64,000 nt of DNA from Spirosoma panaciterrae DSM 21099 (GCF_000374025.1 NZ_KB893172.1:124001-188000), one strand, 5' to 3'; positions 7,146-17,330 are shown, counted from the first letter of the stretch. Program-made: numbers and translations. The notes: generated from the sequence alone by a model not told the origin.

Positions 7146-10100
7146 ATGCAGCACAAACAACTACTACTTATCGTACTTTTTGCCTTTTGTATACCCCTTC
7201 AGCTTCTTGCGCAGAGTCGGGTTATAAAAGGTACGGTCACTTCCGGCGAAGATAACTCAGGACTTCCCGGTGTAAACGTAGTGATCAAAGGCACAACCAT
7301 TGGGGCATCAACAAACGCAGAAGGAACGTATTCCATTGCCATTCCCGATAATCTGTTCAAAAACGCGGTACTGATTTATTCATTTATTGGGATGAAAACC
7401 GCCGAGGTAACGGTGGGGAATCAGACCTCTATTTCGGTTCGGTTACAGCACGACGAAACCTCGCTCGATGAGGTGATTGTGAGTGCGTTAGGGTTTAAGG
7501 AAAACGCCGACAAACGGGGCGCTACAGCTTCCAAAATCGAAGCAAAAGACATCGTTCGGTCGGGCGAAACGGGGGTCATCAACGGTATGTCGGGCAAAGC
7601 GGCTGGCGTTCAGATTACCAAGTCGGCCGGTGACCCAGGGGCTGGTTCCTACATCCAGATTCGGGGGCAGAATACCATTACGGGCTCTACCCAGCCGCTG
7701 GTTATTGTGGATGGGATTCCCATCAGCAACTCGACCCTGGGAGATGGCGCGGCCGGGGTAACCCAGCAATCGCGTTTGAACGACATCAACCCGGAAGACA
7801 TTGCGTCGATGCAGATTCTGAAAGGCGCTTCGGCAGCGGCTTTGTGGGGTTCGCGGGCGGCCAACGGGGTAATTGTGATCACAACCAAAAAAGGAGCCAA
7901 CAGCGATAAGGTCAATATCTCGTTTAGTTCTACCGTTTCGTTCGATAAGCCCAATCTGCTGCACCCCCTGCAAAGCAATTATGGCCAGGGGTCGGATGGT
8001 GTGTATAACCCAACGGTTGCCAATTCGTGGGGCGATAAAATCGCCAATCGGGCCGGGGGCGACGATGTGGTGAATATGAACGGGGCTCGTTTTGAGGCTT
8101 ATTCGGGCAAAACATACTACCCCATCATCACCAAAAACTCGAAAGAAACCTACAACGACATACGGAAAGATGTAGTTTTCAGAACGGGTACGTATGTCGA
8201 TAACAACCTGTCGATCAGTGGCGGGAACGAAAAAGGAAATTTTTACCTGAGCTTTGGGGATCTGCGGCAAAAAGGGATCATCAACGGCCAAAGTGATTAT
8301 AACCGGACAACGCTTCGATTCAACTCTGAACGCCGGTTCAACGATGTGATTAAATCATCGACGAATGCCACCTACGCCCGAACGACTTCGAACCGGATTC
8401 AGCGAAGCAATAGCGTAAACGGCCTGTACATTGGTTACCTCCGCACCCCGCCCGATTTCGATAGCCGCGATTATAAAGGAAACTATTTTGCGTCGCCAAC
8501 GGCCAGTGCGATACCGAACCGGCAGCGGGCGTACCGAAACTACTTGGGGGCATTGGCAAACCCGATCTATAACGACCCGATGTGGGCGATCAATGAGTTG
8601 ACCAACTTTTCGGAAGTAGATCGCTTCATTATGAGTTCCGAACTGCTCATTACCCCCGCTACCTGGTTCGATATAACCGTGCGGGGTGGTATTGATGCCA
8701 ACACCGATCACCGCATTACCAACTATCCGGTCAACTCGGCTTCCAACAGCGGTTTGGGAAGTTATGAGGAGAACATCTATAAAGAATCGGAAATGAACGG
8801 TGACCTGATCGGGCGCATATTTAAGGATTTTGGCAAAAACATTACGAGCACCCTGATCGTAGGGTTCAACCTCAACGACCGGAAATACCTCAATCTGGGC
8901 GGTACCATGAACACGTTCATCATTCCCGATGCGCCCGCCAATTTTGGCAATTCGCTGGTGTCGAACGATGCCCCATACCGGACAACCACGCACCGCCGGA
9001 TGGCCCGTCTGTATTCGACTTTGAACCTCGGTTTTTATAACCAGCTCTATGTCAATGCTTCGCTGGCCGGAGAGTCGGGGTCGACTTTCGGGAGTCAGAC
9101 AAAATCGACGTTCTATTATCCATCGGCCGATGTGGCCTGGCAGTTTACCCAGCTTCCCGTGTTTCGTGACAATCCTGTCCTGTCGTTTGGTAAACTGCGG
9201 GCTTCATACGGTACAGTGGGGGTACAACCCGATGCCTACCGGAACACCACAACCTACGTAAACGCGTCGTTTAGCAGTTGGGCCAACACCCTTAGTGGCG
9301 CTGGCTACGGCAATGGGGCCTATGTGCGCAGTGCTACTCAGGGAGATCCTTTTCTGCAACCCGAACGGAAAACCGAATGGGAGCTGGGTACCGACCTTCG
9401 CTTTCTGAACAACCGGCTGACAGCTGGCTTTACCTATTATCAGAACGAGATTACCGATCTGTTGCTCAACGTAGCCGTGGCGGGGTCAACGGGCTATACC
9501 TCCAAATATACCAATGCCGGATCGATGACCAACAAGGGCTGGGAAGTGGAGTTTAACTATAACCTGCTGAATAAGAGTGGCTTCAACTGGAATGTGTTTG
9601 GTAACCTGAGTCGGAATGTAAACCGGGTAACCAACCTGGCCGGAACGGACATCATTACGCTGGGCGGTTTCAGTACTACCGCCAGTACTGTTGCGAAAGT
9701 GGGTTATGCCATGTCGGCGCTCTATGGAGGGACCTATCTTCGGAAAGATGATGGCTCACTCAATCTAAATGCCAATGGGTTTCCACAGGTGGCTTCACAG
9801 TTTGGCGTTATTGGCGATCCAAACCCGGATTATCGGGGTGGTTTTGGTACGAACCTGACGTACAAGAAAATCTCGCTGAATGTACTTTTTGAGACATTCC
9901 AGGGAGGTGATTTCTACAATGGCACCCGAGGTGTACTTTACAACTTTGGTACCCATGCCGATGTAGGGAATGAGGTGACACTGACGCAGGACCTGAAGAA
10001 CTATGCGGGCAAAACGATTGCTGCCGGAAGCACGGTTCGGGGAAATATTCAGGATTTTGGTGCAGGCCCTGTATTGCTCGATCAGTCGTATTATACATCC

Positions 10101-10391
10101 ATTGGGGGCGGTTTCAGTACGCTGGTCGAACAGTTTATCACCGATGCGAGCTGGACCCGTATTCGCGAACTTTCGTTGGGGTATTCCATCAGCTCGCCCA
10201 AGTTCCGTCAGAAAAGCAAGTTGCAGTCGATTGATATTACGGTAACGGGCCGGAATCCGGTTCTGTGGACAAAAATGGTGGGTATCGACCCCGAAACGGC
10301 TCTGAACGGGGCCAGCAACTCGCGCGGACAGGATTATTTCAACAGCCCGAATACGAAGTCTTTGCTGTTCAGTATAAAAATCAATTACTAA
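7146..10391 (+). CDS. SusC/RagA-family TonB-linked outer-membrane receptor
   Basis: 1081 residues. Signal peptide with cleavage after LLAQ (about residue 23), carboxypeptidase-regulatory-like domain (about 27-110, GTVTSGEDNSGLPGVNVVIKG), TonB plug (about 130-240, with the family signatures RGQNTITGSTQPLVIVDGIP and LKGASAAALWGSRAANGVI), then a long beta-barrel ending in LLFSIKINY with the expected C-terminal aromatic residue. It imports an oligosaccharide or peptide across the outer membrane with its SusD partner, encoded 22 nt downstream, energised by TonB-ExbBD. The ligand is not predictable; no glycoside hydrolase or peptidase gene is linked to the pair. ATG start. Confidence 0.95.
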   Translation: MQHKQLLLIVLFAFCIPLQLLAQSRVIKGTVTSGEDNSGLPGVNVVIKGTTIGASTNAEGTYSIAIPDNLFKNAVLIYSFIGMKTAEVTVGNQTSISVRLQHDETSLDEVIVSALGFKENADKRGATASKIEAKDIVRSGETGVINGMSGKAAGVQITKSAGDPGAGSYIQIRGQNTITGSTQPLVIVDGIPISNSTLGDGAAGVTQQSRLNDINPEDIASMQILKGASAAALWGSRAANGVIVITTKKGANSDKVNISFSSTVSFDKPNLLHPLQSNYGQGSDGVYNPTVANSWGDKIANRAGGDDVVNMNGARFEAYSGKTYYPIITKNSKETYNDIRKDVVFRTGTYVDNNLSISGGNEKGNFYLSFGDLRQKGIINGQSDYNRTTLRFNSERRFNDVIKSSTNATYARTTSNRIQRSNSVNGLYIGYLRTPPDFDSRDYKGNYFASPTASAIPNRQRAYRNYLGALANPIYNDPMWAINELTNFSEVDRFIMSSELLITPATWFDITVRGGIDANTDHRITNYPVNSASNSGLGSYEENIYKESEMNGDLIGRIFKDFGKNITSTLIVGFNLNDRKYLNLGGTMNTFIIPDAPANFGNSLVSNDAPYRTTTHRRMARLYSTLNLGFYNQLYVNASLAGESGSTFGSQTKSTFYYPSADVAWQFTQLPVFRDNPVLSFGKLRASYGTVGVQPDAYRNTTTYVNASFSSWANTLSGAGYGNGAYVRSATQGDPFLQPERKTEWELGTDLRFLNNRLTAGFTYYQNEITDLLLNVAVAGSTGYTSKYTNAGSMTNKGWEVEFNYNLLNKSGFNWNVFGNLSRNVNRVTNLAGTDIITLGGFSTTASTVAKVGYAMSALYGGTYLRKDDGSLNLNANGFPQVASQFGVIGDPNPDYRGGFGTNLTYKKISLNVLFETFQGGDFYNGTRGVLYNFGTHADVGNEVTLTQDLKNYAGKTIAAGSTVRGNIQDFGAGPVLLDQSYYTSIGGGFSTLVEQFITDASWTRIRELSLGYSISSPKFRQKSKLQSIDITVTGRNPVLWTKMVGIDPETALNGASNSRGQDYFNSPNTKSLLFSIKINY

Positions 10392-10413
10392 AAGCCACGC
10401 AGCAACCGCTATT

Positions 10414-11850
10414 ATGAAACGACTTTATAGATCAGTTTTTGCCCTTGTGTTTGGCCTTCAGTTATTCGCTTGTTCGTCGATTGTCGAAAACCTGAACGTT
10501 GACCCAAACAACCCAACCAAATCGACCGCCAGTCTGTTGCTGACCGGGACCGAAATTGCCAACATGGCTACGCAGGAAGGCATGGCCAGCCGATTGACTA
10601 CCATCTGGTCGGGCTATGCGTCCGGAGCCGATCGGCAGTGGCTGGATTATTATAATTACAACGTGTCGGCGGGTATTTACGACGGCGACTGGAATCTGGT
10701 GTACCAGGCAACCAACGCCAATGCGCTGCTGACCATTGCACAGGCCACGGCACTGGGGAACCGCAAAATGGTTGCCATTGCTAAAATCCTGCGGGCCAAT
10801 GCACTGGCTACGGGAACGGAACTGTGGGGCGACATTCCCTTCGATCAGGCGGGTGATAACGCTGCTTACCCGAACCCTGCCTTTGAAGCCCAGGCAACCG
10901 TTTATACCAAGCTGCTGGCGTCGCTGGAAGAGGCCATTGCCGACCTGAAGTCGGGTGTGGGTACGGTGACGACCGAAGATATTCACTTTGGGGGTGATGC
11001 AACAAAATGGACGCAGGTGGCCTATACGCTGAAAGCACGTCTGCTGACCGACCTCAAGAAGTATGACGAAGCCTACACAGCCGCTCAGAGTGGAATCAGT
11101 GTGTTTGCCAATTCATTATATGCGCCCCATGGTAACACGGCCAACGTAAATCAGAACCAATACTGGTCGTTTCTGGCTAGTTCACGAACGGGCGATATAA
11201 ACGCTGTGGGGGCCTATAACACGACCTTGCTGAATCCTGCCAGTGCCCGGTATCGGGGAAATTCGAAAACGATTGAGACAGCCCGGTTTAAGTTTTATTA
11301 CCTAGAAGTGGGTGTGAATAGCCCTGGTAAAATAGAGCCGAATACAACCGGAACAACGGGTTTCTTCGCGCAAAGCGCCAGTTTCCCGCTGATTACGTAT
11401 CAGGAAAACAGCCTGACGCTGGCCGAAGCGGCTCTCCGGTCGGGCAAAGGATTTGCTACGGCGCTGGGGCATCTGAACGCGTACCGGGCTTGGCTCAATA
11501 CGGGTGGCAACATCAATGCGGCTTATCTGACGGCGGGTGCCTATAAATATGATCCGTATGTAGCGGCTGATTTTGCGGCTGGTGGGATCGAAAATGCCGA
11601 TGGTATCACGGCCGATAATGCTCTGCTTCGGGAGATTCTGCAGGAACGCTACGTTTCGTTCTACGGCCAACACATTGGCTGGAACGATGAACGTCGGACT
11701 CGAACTGAAGCCTACGGAATCAAACTGACGCCGAATAGTGGTACGCAACTTCCGTGGCGATTTATCTACCCACAAAATGAGATCAATTCGAACCCAAGTA
11801 CGCCAAAACCCGTACCCGCTACGTTCGAGGCACTGGCGATTTACAAGTAG
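10414..11850 (+). CDS. SusD/RagB-family surface lipoprotein (SusD-like type 2)
   Basis: 478 residues. The N-terminus MKRLYRSVFALVFGLQLFAC ends in a lipobox with C20 as the lipidated cysteine. Sequence features such as NVDPNNPTKS near the start, the TPR-like helical middle and the C-terminal LPWRFIYPQNEINSNP (where SusD proteins carry the 'P-x-x-E' motif) identify a SusD-like lid for the SusC barrel encoded just upstream. The gene is co-transcribed with susC and followed by a strong stem-loop terminator. ATG start, 22 nt after the susC stop. Confidence 0.93.
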   Translation: MKRLYRSVFALVFGLQLFACSSIVENLNVDPNNPTKSTASLLLTGTEIANMATQEGMASRLTTIWSGYASGADRQWLDYYNYNVSAGIYDGDWNLVYQATNANALLTIAQATALGNRKMVAIAKILRANALATGTELWGDIPFDQAGDNAAYPNPAFEAQATVYTKLLASLEEAIADLKSGVGTVTTEDIHFGGDATKWTQVAYTLKARLLTDLKKYDEAYTAAQSGISVFANSLYAPHGNTANVNQNQYWSFLASSRTGDINAVGAYNTTLLNPASARYRGNSKTIETARFKFYYLEVGVNSPGKIEPNTTGTTGFFAQSASFPLITYQENSLTLAEAALRSGKGFATALGHLNAYRAWLNTGGNINAAYLTAGAYKYDPYVAADFAAGGIENADGITADNALLREILQERYVSFYGQHIGWNDERRTRTEAYGIKLTPNSGTQLPWRFIYPQNEINSNPSTPKPVPATFEALAIYK

Positions 11851-11873
11851 TTCGAGTAAACCGCCAAGCTAAA

Positions 11874-11905
11874 AAAAGAGCCAGTCAAGTTGACTGGCTC
11901 TTTTT
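11874..11905. terminator. Bidirectional intrinsic terminator
   Basis: A self-complementary stem (AAAAAGAGCCAGTCA paired with TGACTGGCTCTTTTT) with a two-base loop, flanked by A-run and T-run. It lies between the convergent susD gene and the small minus-strand gene ending at 11941 and can serve both. Confidence 0.9.
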
Positions 11906-11940
11906 GATTCATCATTCTATTAGCAACTTATCAGGTTATC

Positions 11941-12234
11941 TTATCGGCTCATCAGCAGGGTTCGCTGTTTGGCCAGGTCTTCTTTCTTGACAAAGGTGAT
12001 CGGTACAAACTCATCGGTGGGCGAACCGATGTAATAGAGCGTCCAGTCCTGGTCATAGGTTGAGAGCAGTTGTCGGATGCATTCGACCCGGTCGAAGGTA
12101 GGAACCAGGCAGTCACTCCAGTAGAAGAGTTCGACGCGGTAATGCAATGCCTGCTTTTGTCCATTGATGGTTACGTCGATTTCGATTTCCTGCTTCCCAG
12201 GCATCGAAGAAATAGGTATAGCGATGTAAGACAT
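11941..12234 (-). CDS. Small hypothetical protein
   Basis: 97 residues (MSYIAIPISSMPGKQEIEID...), no signal peptide, no membrane segment, mixed alpha/beta composition. No family is recognised. It is the last gene of the minus-strand unit that starts with the permease at 17156 and is separated from the preceding permease by a type A palindrome. A bidirectional terminator follows it. ATG start. Confidence 0.6.
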   Translation of the reverse strand: MSYIAIPISSMPGKQEIEIDVTINGQKQALHYRVELFYWSDCLVPTFDRVECIRQLLSTYDQDWTLYYIGSPTDEFVPITFVKKEDLAKQRTLLMSR

Positions 12235-12278
12235 AGTGTTAGGAAAAGGAATATGGTTAAAGTTTATTCGGTAAAGAG

Positions 12279-12331
12279 CAGAAGGTGTTGGGCAGAGGAA
12301 TTACCCCATGCCCAACACCCATGCCCCTTGC
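12279..12331. repeat. Type A palindrome at the stop codon of the 12.3-14.7 kb permease
   Basis: An 11-bp perfect stem (12284-12294 with 12309-12319, GGTGTTGGGCA/TGCCCAACACC) inside a longer imperfect G-rich/C-rich palindrome. Its right foot touches the TAG stop of the permease. It is the shortest copy of the GGGCATGGGG-type family. Confidence 0.65.
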
Positions 12332-14706
12332 TATTCAGCTCGTAAACTATCGGTCGGATTGGTCAACGCCGTTCGGTAGGTGCGCCAGCCAATCGTTAAT
12401 CCTCCCAGCATTAGCATTGTGCCGAAGCAGAGGCTCAGGGTGCCTATCCCGATGGTAACGTGATAAGCGAAAGACATTAGAAAGAAACTGGTACTCAGAT
12501 ACCCGATGGGTAGGGCAATGGCTCCGGCAATCAGTAATAGCTTGAGAAAATCCCACGACAACAGCCAGATCACCTGATCGATACGGGCACCCATCACTTT
12601 GCGAATACCCACTTCTTTGGTACGTAGCTGGGTCGTATACGTGACCATACCCAACAGACCCAGGCAGGCAATCGATAACGCAAAACCAATCAATAAGCCC
12701 ATGAATGAAATGTCGTCAGTATGACTATGACGATCAAGTAGATAGGTGTCGTACCAGACGCCTTCAAACGGTTCGTACGGTTTCAGGTGTTTCCAGGTCT
12801 GAGCAATGCTAGCTTTAACCGCTTCGGGGTTGCCGTCGGCCACTTTTACGTTCAGATACCGAAATTGGGCTGGTTGGTAGCGAAGCATGAGCGGATGTAT
12901 CTTCATGGCGAGCGTAGTAAATTGAAAATCTTTCACAACGCCCGCGATCTGAACATCGGTACTGTCGTTCAGCCAGAGCGTTTGACCTACAGCGGCTCCT
13001 GGTTCGCCCAGCTTGAACATCCGAACAGCTTCTTCATTAATCAAAACCAGATGGGATGCTGAGTCGGATACCGATACGGGCATATTCTGACCCGCCAGCA
13101 GCGTCAAGCCAACCGTTGAGAGGAGATTGGCATCCGTTGAGAAAATGTCTGTTGCTGCTGAATCACCCCCAGTTCGCTGGCGGTACACCATTTGCCCCTG
13201 ACCGCCATGATCGCCCAGCCGAGCGACAGTAGCGCTTACGTGCTCTACACCAGCTAGTCGATTCAGGTTATCGGCTAGTCGATTGGCCGATAGCCCATTG
13301 AGAGGAATAGTCAGTACGTTTTTACGATTAAATCCATAATCGGCCGTACCCATGAAATGCTGCTGACGAGCCATCCCCAGCAAGGCGATCATGGCAATCA
13401 ACGAAATCGAAAACTGAACCACAATCAACGACTTGCGAAGGCTGATTCCCCGAAATACACGCAGACCCGTTTGGCTCCGAAGCACCTGAGCCGGTTGAAA
13501 CCCCGAGAGCACACGAGCAGGCAATAGCCCTGCCAGCATACCCGTGATCAGACTGAAGAGGATGAACACAATCCACACCCGGATATCCTGCTCCCACTCG
13601 ATACCACCAATGAGCCATTGCTGTACAAAAGGCATGGGTTTTACCAGTTGCAGCATGCCATAGGCTAAACCAAGTCCAAAAACCGACAGGATCGCTGATT
13701 CGGCCATAAACTGCCCCATCAGTTGCCAGCGCAGGGCTCCGGCTACTTTTCGAATGCCCACTTCACGGGCCCGGCTTAACGAGCGGGCTAACGTCAGGTT
13801 GATGTAGTTGAAAGAAGCCAGCAGCAGGGTTAGTAAACCCACAATCATTTCGGTTTCCAGCTTACCCGCCGAAGGCTCATACGTGCTCATCATCAACTCT
13901 TCCCGCGATGGTGATAGCGTTGCCAGCGACTGAGACCGGAATGTATATCCTTTTTCATTGGCAAAGTGCAGACCTCTGGTTACCTGAGTAGCGAGTGCGG
14001 GCAGTATATTCGTAAGGGCCTCGGCCGGGGTGCCGGGTTTGAGCGAGACGTACGTATAGCCATGCGTATATTGCTTCCAGTCGGTGCGCAACCGATTCCA
14101 ATCCGAACCGGAAAGAGAGGCTGTTGAAATCAGTACATCGAAATCCAGGTGTGTCTTCGTGGGTGGTTCGGCCAAAATACCCGAAATGGTCAATGCGCCT
14201 AATTCGGGGTGATCGATCCGTTTGCCAACCGGATTTTCAGTACCGAAAAAACGTTCAGCCGTTTTGGGGGTGAGTACAGCGGTTTTGGGAGCCATAGCGG
14301 CCTGCCCTTTTGCCAGTTGAAATCCGAAAATCGAGAAAAAGTCAGGGTCAACGGCGCTATATACTACCGGCAATTGTTTCCGATTAGCCGTAAAGTCGCC
14401 ATACTTACGAATGACTCGGGTGACCTGGTCTACAAAAGCGTATTGCCGTTTTATGGTTTCTGCCAGGGGTAGGGGCGAGGTAGCAAATCCCTGTTTGTCG
14501 TTGCTGGTCGTCGTGACATCGGTAAGAATCCGGTACGTTCGGTCAGCGTTTGGATGAAAGGTGTCGTAGTCAAACGCTCCTTTGATGTCGATCATCGCCA
14601 GCATACACACCAGCATACCCGACGCCAGACCAAAGATGTTGATAAAGGTAAACAGCTTGTGTTTCCAGAGATTGCGAAAGGCCGTTTTAAGGAAGTTTTG
14701 GAGCAT
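12331..14706 (-). CDS. FtsX/MacB-type ABC transporter permease (two-module), divergent copy
   Basis: 791 residues from the ATG at 14706 (MLQNFLKTAFRNLWKHKLF). An earlier in-frame start at 14922 is rejected because it would translate the palindrome at 14708-14804 and the antisense of nothing conserved. N-terminal FtsX signature RAREVGIRKVAGALRWQLMG near residue 300. The C-terminal one reads RTKEVGIRKVMGARIDQVIW rather than the usual GAS form. The tail is NPTDSLRAE, unlike the NPVKSLKTE of most paralogs, so this is one of the more divergent copies. Second gene of the unit driven by the promoter at 17193-17206. Confidence 0.9.
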   Translation of the reverse strand: MLQNFLKTAFRNLWKHKLFTFINIFGLASGMLVCMLAMIDIKGAFDYDTFHPNADRTYRILTDVTTTSNDKQGFATSPLPLAETIKRQYAFVDQVTRVIRKYGDFTANRKQLPVVYSAVDPDFFSIFGFQLAKGQAAMAPKTAVLTPKTAERFFGTENPVGKRIDHPELGALTISGILAEPPTKTHLDFDVLISTASLSGSDWNRLRTDWKQYTHGYTYVSLKPGTPAEALTNILPALATQVTRGLHFANEKGYTFRSQSLATLSPSREELMMSTYEPSAGKLETEMIVGLLTLLLASFNYINLTLARSLSRAREVGIRKVAGALRWQLMGQFMAESAILSVFGLGLAYGMLQLVKPMPFVQQWLIGGIEWEQDIRVWIVFILFSLITGMLAGLLPARVLSGFQPAQVLRSQTGLRVFRGISLRKSLIVVQFSISLIAMIALLGMARQQHFMGTADYGFNRKNVLTIPLNGLSANRLADNLNRLAGVEHVSATVARLGDHGGQGQMVYRQRTGGDSAATDIFSTDANLLSTVGLTLLAGQNMPVSVSDSASHLVLINEEAVRMFKLGEPGAAVGQTLWLNDSTDVQIAGVVKDFQFTTLAMKIHPLMLRYQPAQFRYLNVKVADGNPEAVKASIAQTWKHLKPYEPFEGVWYDTYLLDRHSHTDDISFMGLLIGFALSIACLGLLGMVTYTTQLRTKEVGIRKVMGARIDQVIWLLSWDFLKLLLIAGAIALPIGYLSTSFFLMSFAYHVTIGIGTLSLCFGTMLMLGGLTIGWRTYRTALTNPTDSLRAE

Positions 14707-14707
14707 G

Positions 14708-14804
14708 GGAAGATAGGAGGAAAGGGAAGAAGGGGAGGAAAGGGAGGAAGGAGCTGAACGGGAGTCTTTTTCTCCCTTTCGTCCCCCTCTTCCCTTTCCT
14801 CCTT
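14708..14804. repeat. Type B palindrome between two permease genes
   Basis: The left arm is purine-rich (AGGAGGAAAGGGAAGAAGG...) and the right arm pyrimidine-rich (...TCTTCCCTTTCCTCCT), each about 40 nt. It fills the complete gap between the stop codon at 14805 and the ATG at 14706. The loop (TGAACGGGAGTC, then TTTTTCTCCC) is almost the same as that of the element at 39351-39448. Confidence 0.8.
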
Positions 14805-17156
14805 CTATTCTGTTTTCAGTGATTTGACAGGATTCATCAGGGCCGCTTTTATACTTTGGAAACTGATAGTTAGTACAGCAATCGTAATGGACAATACACC
14901 AGCCAGGGCAAATACCCACCACGACAGATCGGTTTTATACGCAAACGCCTGTAACCAGCGATCAGCAGCCCACCACGCCAGCGGACTGGCAATCAGGATA
15001 GCTACGCCAATCAACTTCAGGAAATCGTTGGTGAGTAGCGTAACAATATTAGTAACCGACGCGCCCAGCACTTTACGAACGCCAATTTCCTTGGTTCGAC
15101 GTTCGGTCGTAAAGGCAACCAGGCCAAACAAACCCAGACAGGAAACCAGAATCGTCAGTCCGGCAAAGCAGTTGAATACCAGAATCATCAACTGGTCTTT
15201 CCGGTACTTGGCATCGAACGACGCATCCAGAAAACTATAGTCGAACGGGTAGTTTGGGTAGTGTTGCTGCCAAATCGTTTTGACCACCGACAAGTCGCTG
15301 GGTTTGACGCGCACCATCACATTGTTGATCAGGGAAGTACGGTAAATGAGAATCAGCGGCTCAATGGGGTTGTGCAGTGAGCGGTAATTGAAGTTTTTCA
15401 GTACGCCAACCACCTCGCCTTTATGCCCAAAGCCTTCCATTGCCTGCCCGACGCCCTCTTTCCAGCCCGCCATTTTTACAAAAGCCTCGTTGACCAGAAA
15501 ACCACCTTTTAGATCCGTTTTGTACTGCGTAGATAGATTGCGCCCAGCTTTCAGTCGGATATTCAGCAGGGGTACAAACGTTTCGTCGATGAACATGTAG
15601 TTGGCCATCAGTTCGCGTTTTTTACCGCCCGACTGGATCGTAGTCGAAGCCATCGCCATTGGGCCATCTGCCAGGCCGGAGCCCAGGGTTACCCCCCCAA
15701 CTTCGGAACGCTGTTTAAGGCTGTTGGCCAGGGCCGGAGCGCCTGCCCGTGTTGTCGAATCGTCGGGTAAGTACAGGCTGAGAATCTGATCACGGGTGAA
15801 GCCAACATCGTAATGGCGCAGATAATCCATTTGCCGATGAACGACCAGTACTCCGGCAATCATACCGACCGCCAGCACAAACTGAAATACGATAATGGAT
15901 TTTCGGAACCAAAGCCCCTGCCCGTAGCTGGCTAGTCGGCCTTTCAGCACATCGACCGGACGATAGCCGGATAGGACGAAGGCTGGGTATAAGCCGCCCA
16001 GCAGCGTTACAACGACCCACGTAAGGCCGATCAGGGGTATGGCGTTAAGCGAATCGAGCTGTAACTGAATAGTCAGTTGCTCGTTGAAGATGGGGATTGT
16101 GAGTTGTAGTAGGACTAAGGCACAGGCTATGGCAAGGCCGCTCAGCAGGAACGATTCAAACAGAAACTGGCGAACCAACTGGCCATAATGGGCACCACTG
16201 GCTTTGCGAATCCCTACTTCTTTGGCCCGTTCGGTTGCTTTGGCCGTTACAAGATTGATGTAATTGAGTAGGGCAATTGCCAGCACAAATACGGCCAGAA
16301 AGGCAAACAGATAACTGTATTGTTTCGACCCTTTGGGCGTATCTTCCAGCTTGTCCTGGCTGTAATGCACATCCTCTAACCGCTCGATCGGAAAGGTAAT
16401 GGAATAATTCTCGGCCCCCGCTTTTTTTAGTTCCGGGTCGATGTATTTCTTCGCTAATAGGTCTAGCTTTTTGGCAAAATCGGCCAGATTCGGCTCCTGT
16501 TTGAACAGCACATACGTATAGGCCGGAAAATCCTCTTCGAGCCAACTGGTTGTTTTGGGTGGTTTTACGGAGAGAAGCGCACTAATGGGCAGATCGGAAT
16601 TGCTGGGCAGATCGGCCATTACACCCGTAATCTGGTAGGTTTCCTTGTTAATCTGAACCGACTGCGACAATACATCCGTCCGCCCGAAGAATCGGTTGGC
16701 AAACCGTTCGGTAACGACCGCACAGTTCGGATTCAATAGGGCGGTTTTAGGATTGCCAGCTAATAATGGATAGTTGAAAACCGAGAAAACGTCGTTGTCG
16801 GCATAGTACACATCCGTTTGCTCGGCCAATTGGCTCTTGGTGCGAACGGTAGCGCCCGTCATTAAAAACCGAACGGCTGTTTCTACTTCGGGGTAGTCGC
16901 GCTTCAGTGTGAGTCCTAACTGTAGCGGGCTGGCCGCTATGGACAAGGGCGACTCGGGCGTTTTCATCACGCTGGTGACGCGGGCAATCCGGCTAGCGTT
17001 GGGATGAAACCGATCGTACGAAAACTCATGATCGACATACAATACCATGAGCAGACAGGCTGCCAGCCCAATCGCTAACCCGCCTACATTCAGACTGGTG
17101 TATAGCTTATTCCGCCAGAGATTTCGAAGCGCTATTTTTAGATAATTGCTGAGCAT
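14805..17156 (-). CDS. FtsX/MacB-type ABC transporter permease (two-module), first gene of unit
   Basis: 783 residues, used here as the reference for the family layout: TM1 (about 20-42), periplasmic MacB-PCD-like domain (about 45-280), three spans of the first FtsX domain (about 283-305, 335-355, 376-395) with signature AKEVGIRKASGAHYGQLVRQ at 311-330, a span at about 418-440, a second periplasmic domain (about 445-660), and a second FtsX domain with TKEIGVRKVLGAS. The protein is thus two MacB-like halves fused, which could form the channel alone with an ATPase dimer supplied in trans. MacB relatives drive efflux or lipoprotein release by mechanotransmission; the substrate is unknown. It has a sigma-54-like promoter and tandem boxes upstream (17193-17297). 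Confidence 0.93.
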   Translation of the reverse strand: MLSNYLKIALRNLWRNKLYTSLNVGGLAIGLAACLLMVLYVDHEFSYDRFHPNASRIARVTSVMKTPESPLSIAASPLQLGLTLKRDYPEVETAVRFLMTGATVRTKSQLAEQTDVYYADNDVFSVFNYPLLAGNPKTALLNPNCAVVTERFANRFFGRTDVLSQSVQINKETYQITGVMADLPSNSDLPISALLSVKPPKTTSWLEEDFPAYTYVLFKQEPNLADFAKKLDLLAKKYIDPELKKAGAENYSITFPIERLEDVHYSQDKLEDTPKGSKQYSYLFAFLAVFVLAIALLNYINLVTAKATERAKEVGIRKASGAHYGQLVRQFLFESFLLSGLAIACALVLLQLTIPIFNEQLTIQLQLDSLNAIPLIGLTWVVVTLLGGLYPAFVLSGYRPVDVLKGRLASYGQGLWFRKSIIVFQFVLAVGMIAGVLVVHRQMDYLRHYDVGFTRDQILSLYLPDDSTTRAGAPALANSLKQRSEVGGVTLGSGLADGPMAMASTTIQSGGKKRELMANYMFIDETFVPLLNIRLKAGRNLSTQYKTDLKGGFLVNEAFVKMAGWKEGVGQAMEGFGHKGEVVGVLKNFNYRSLHNPIEPLILIYRTSLINNVMVRVKPSDLSVVKTIWQQHYPNYPFDYSFLDASFDAKYRKDQLMILVFNCFAGLTILVSCLGLFGLVAFTTERRTKEIGVRKVLGASVTNIVTLLTNDFLKLIGVAILIASPLAWWAADRWLQAFAYKTDLSWWVFALAGVLSITIAVLTISFQSIKAALMNPVKSLKTE

Positions 17157-17192
17157 CGTATACCCGTTCGTCTAGATTGGGTAACGTTCGCT

Positions 17193-17206
17193 CAAATATT
17201 ATACCA
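17193..17206 (-). promoter_or_regulatory. Sigma-54-like -24/-12 promoter of the 17.2 kb permease unit
   Basis: Minus-strand TGGTATAATATTTG, with TGG and TTG 11 bp apart. It is about 37-50 nt upstream of the ATG at 17156, and the proximal activator box starts 55 bp further upstream. Confidence 0.68.
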
Positions 17207-17260
17207 TTGCTTTTAATCTTCTGTCTATTAAATAGTTAACTAAAGTTAACGAAGGGGCTA

Positions 17261-17297
17261 CGTCCGAAACCGGACGTGTTTAGTTCGGTTGCGGACA
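17261..17297 (-). promoter_or_regulatory. Tandem upstream activator boxes
   Basis: Box 1 (17261-17276) is CGTCCG-AAAC-CGGACG, a perfect palindrome in its arms. Box 2 (17282-17297) is AGTTCG-GTTG-CGGACA. Spacing is 21 bp. Confidence 0.72.
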
Positions 17298-17330
17298 ATC
17301 ACGATTTGAAGATGAATTGTTGCCGAAAAA

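Noticed and set aside
11874..11905. Operator palindrome for a regulator
   Set aside because: The stem is flanked by A and T runs between convergent genes, which fits a bidirectional terminator better.
14707..14922. In-frame upstream extension of the permease gene (72 extra residues)
   Set aside because: The extension only translates the palindrome and the 3' end of the preceding permease in another frame. The conserved MLQNFLKTAFRNL start lies at 14706. The same holds for 39351-39566, 36858-36905, 31734-31754 and 29279-29320.
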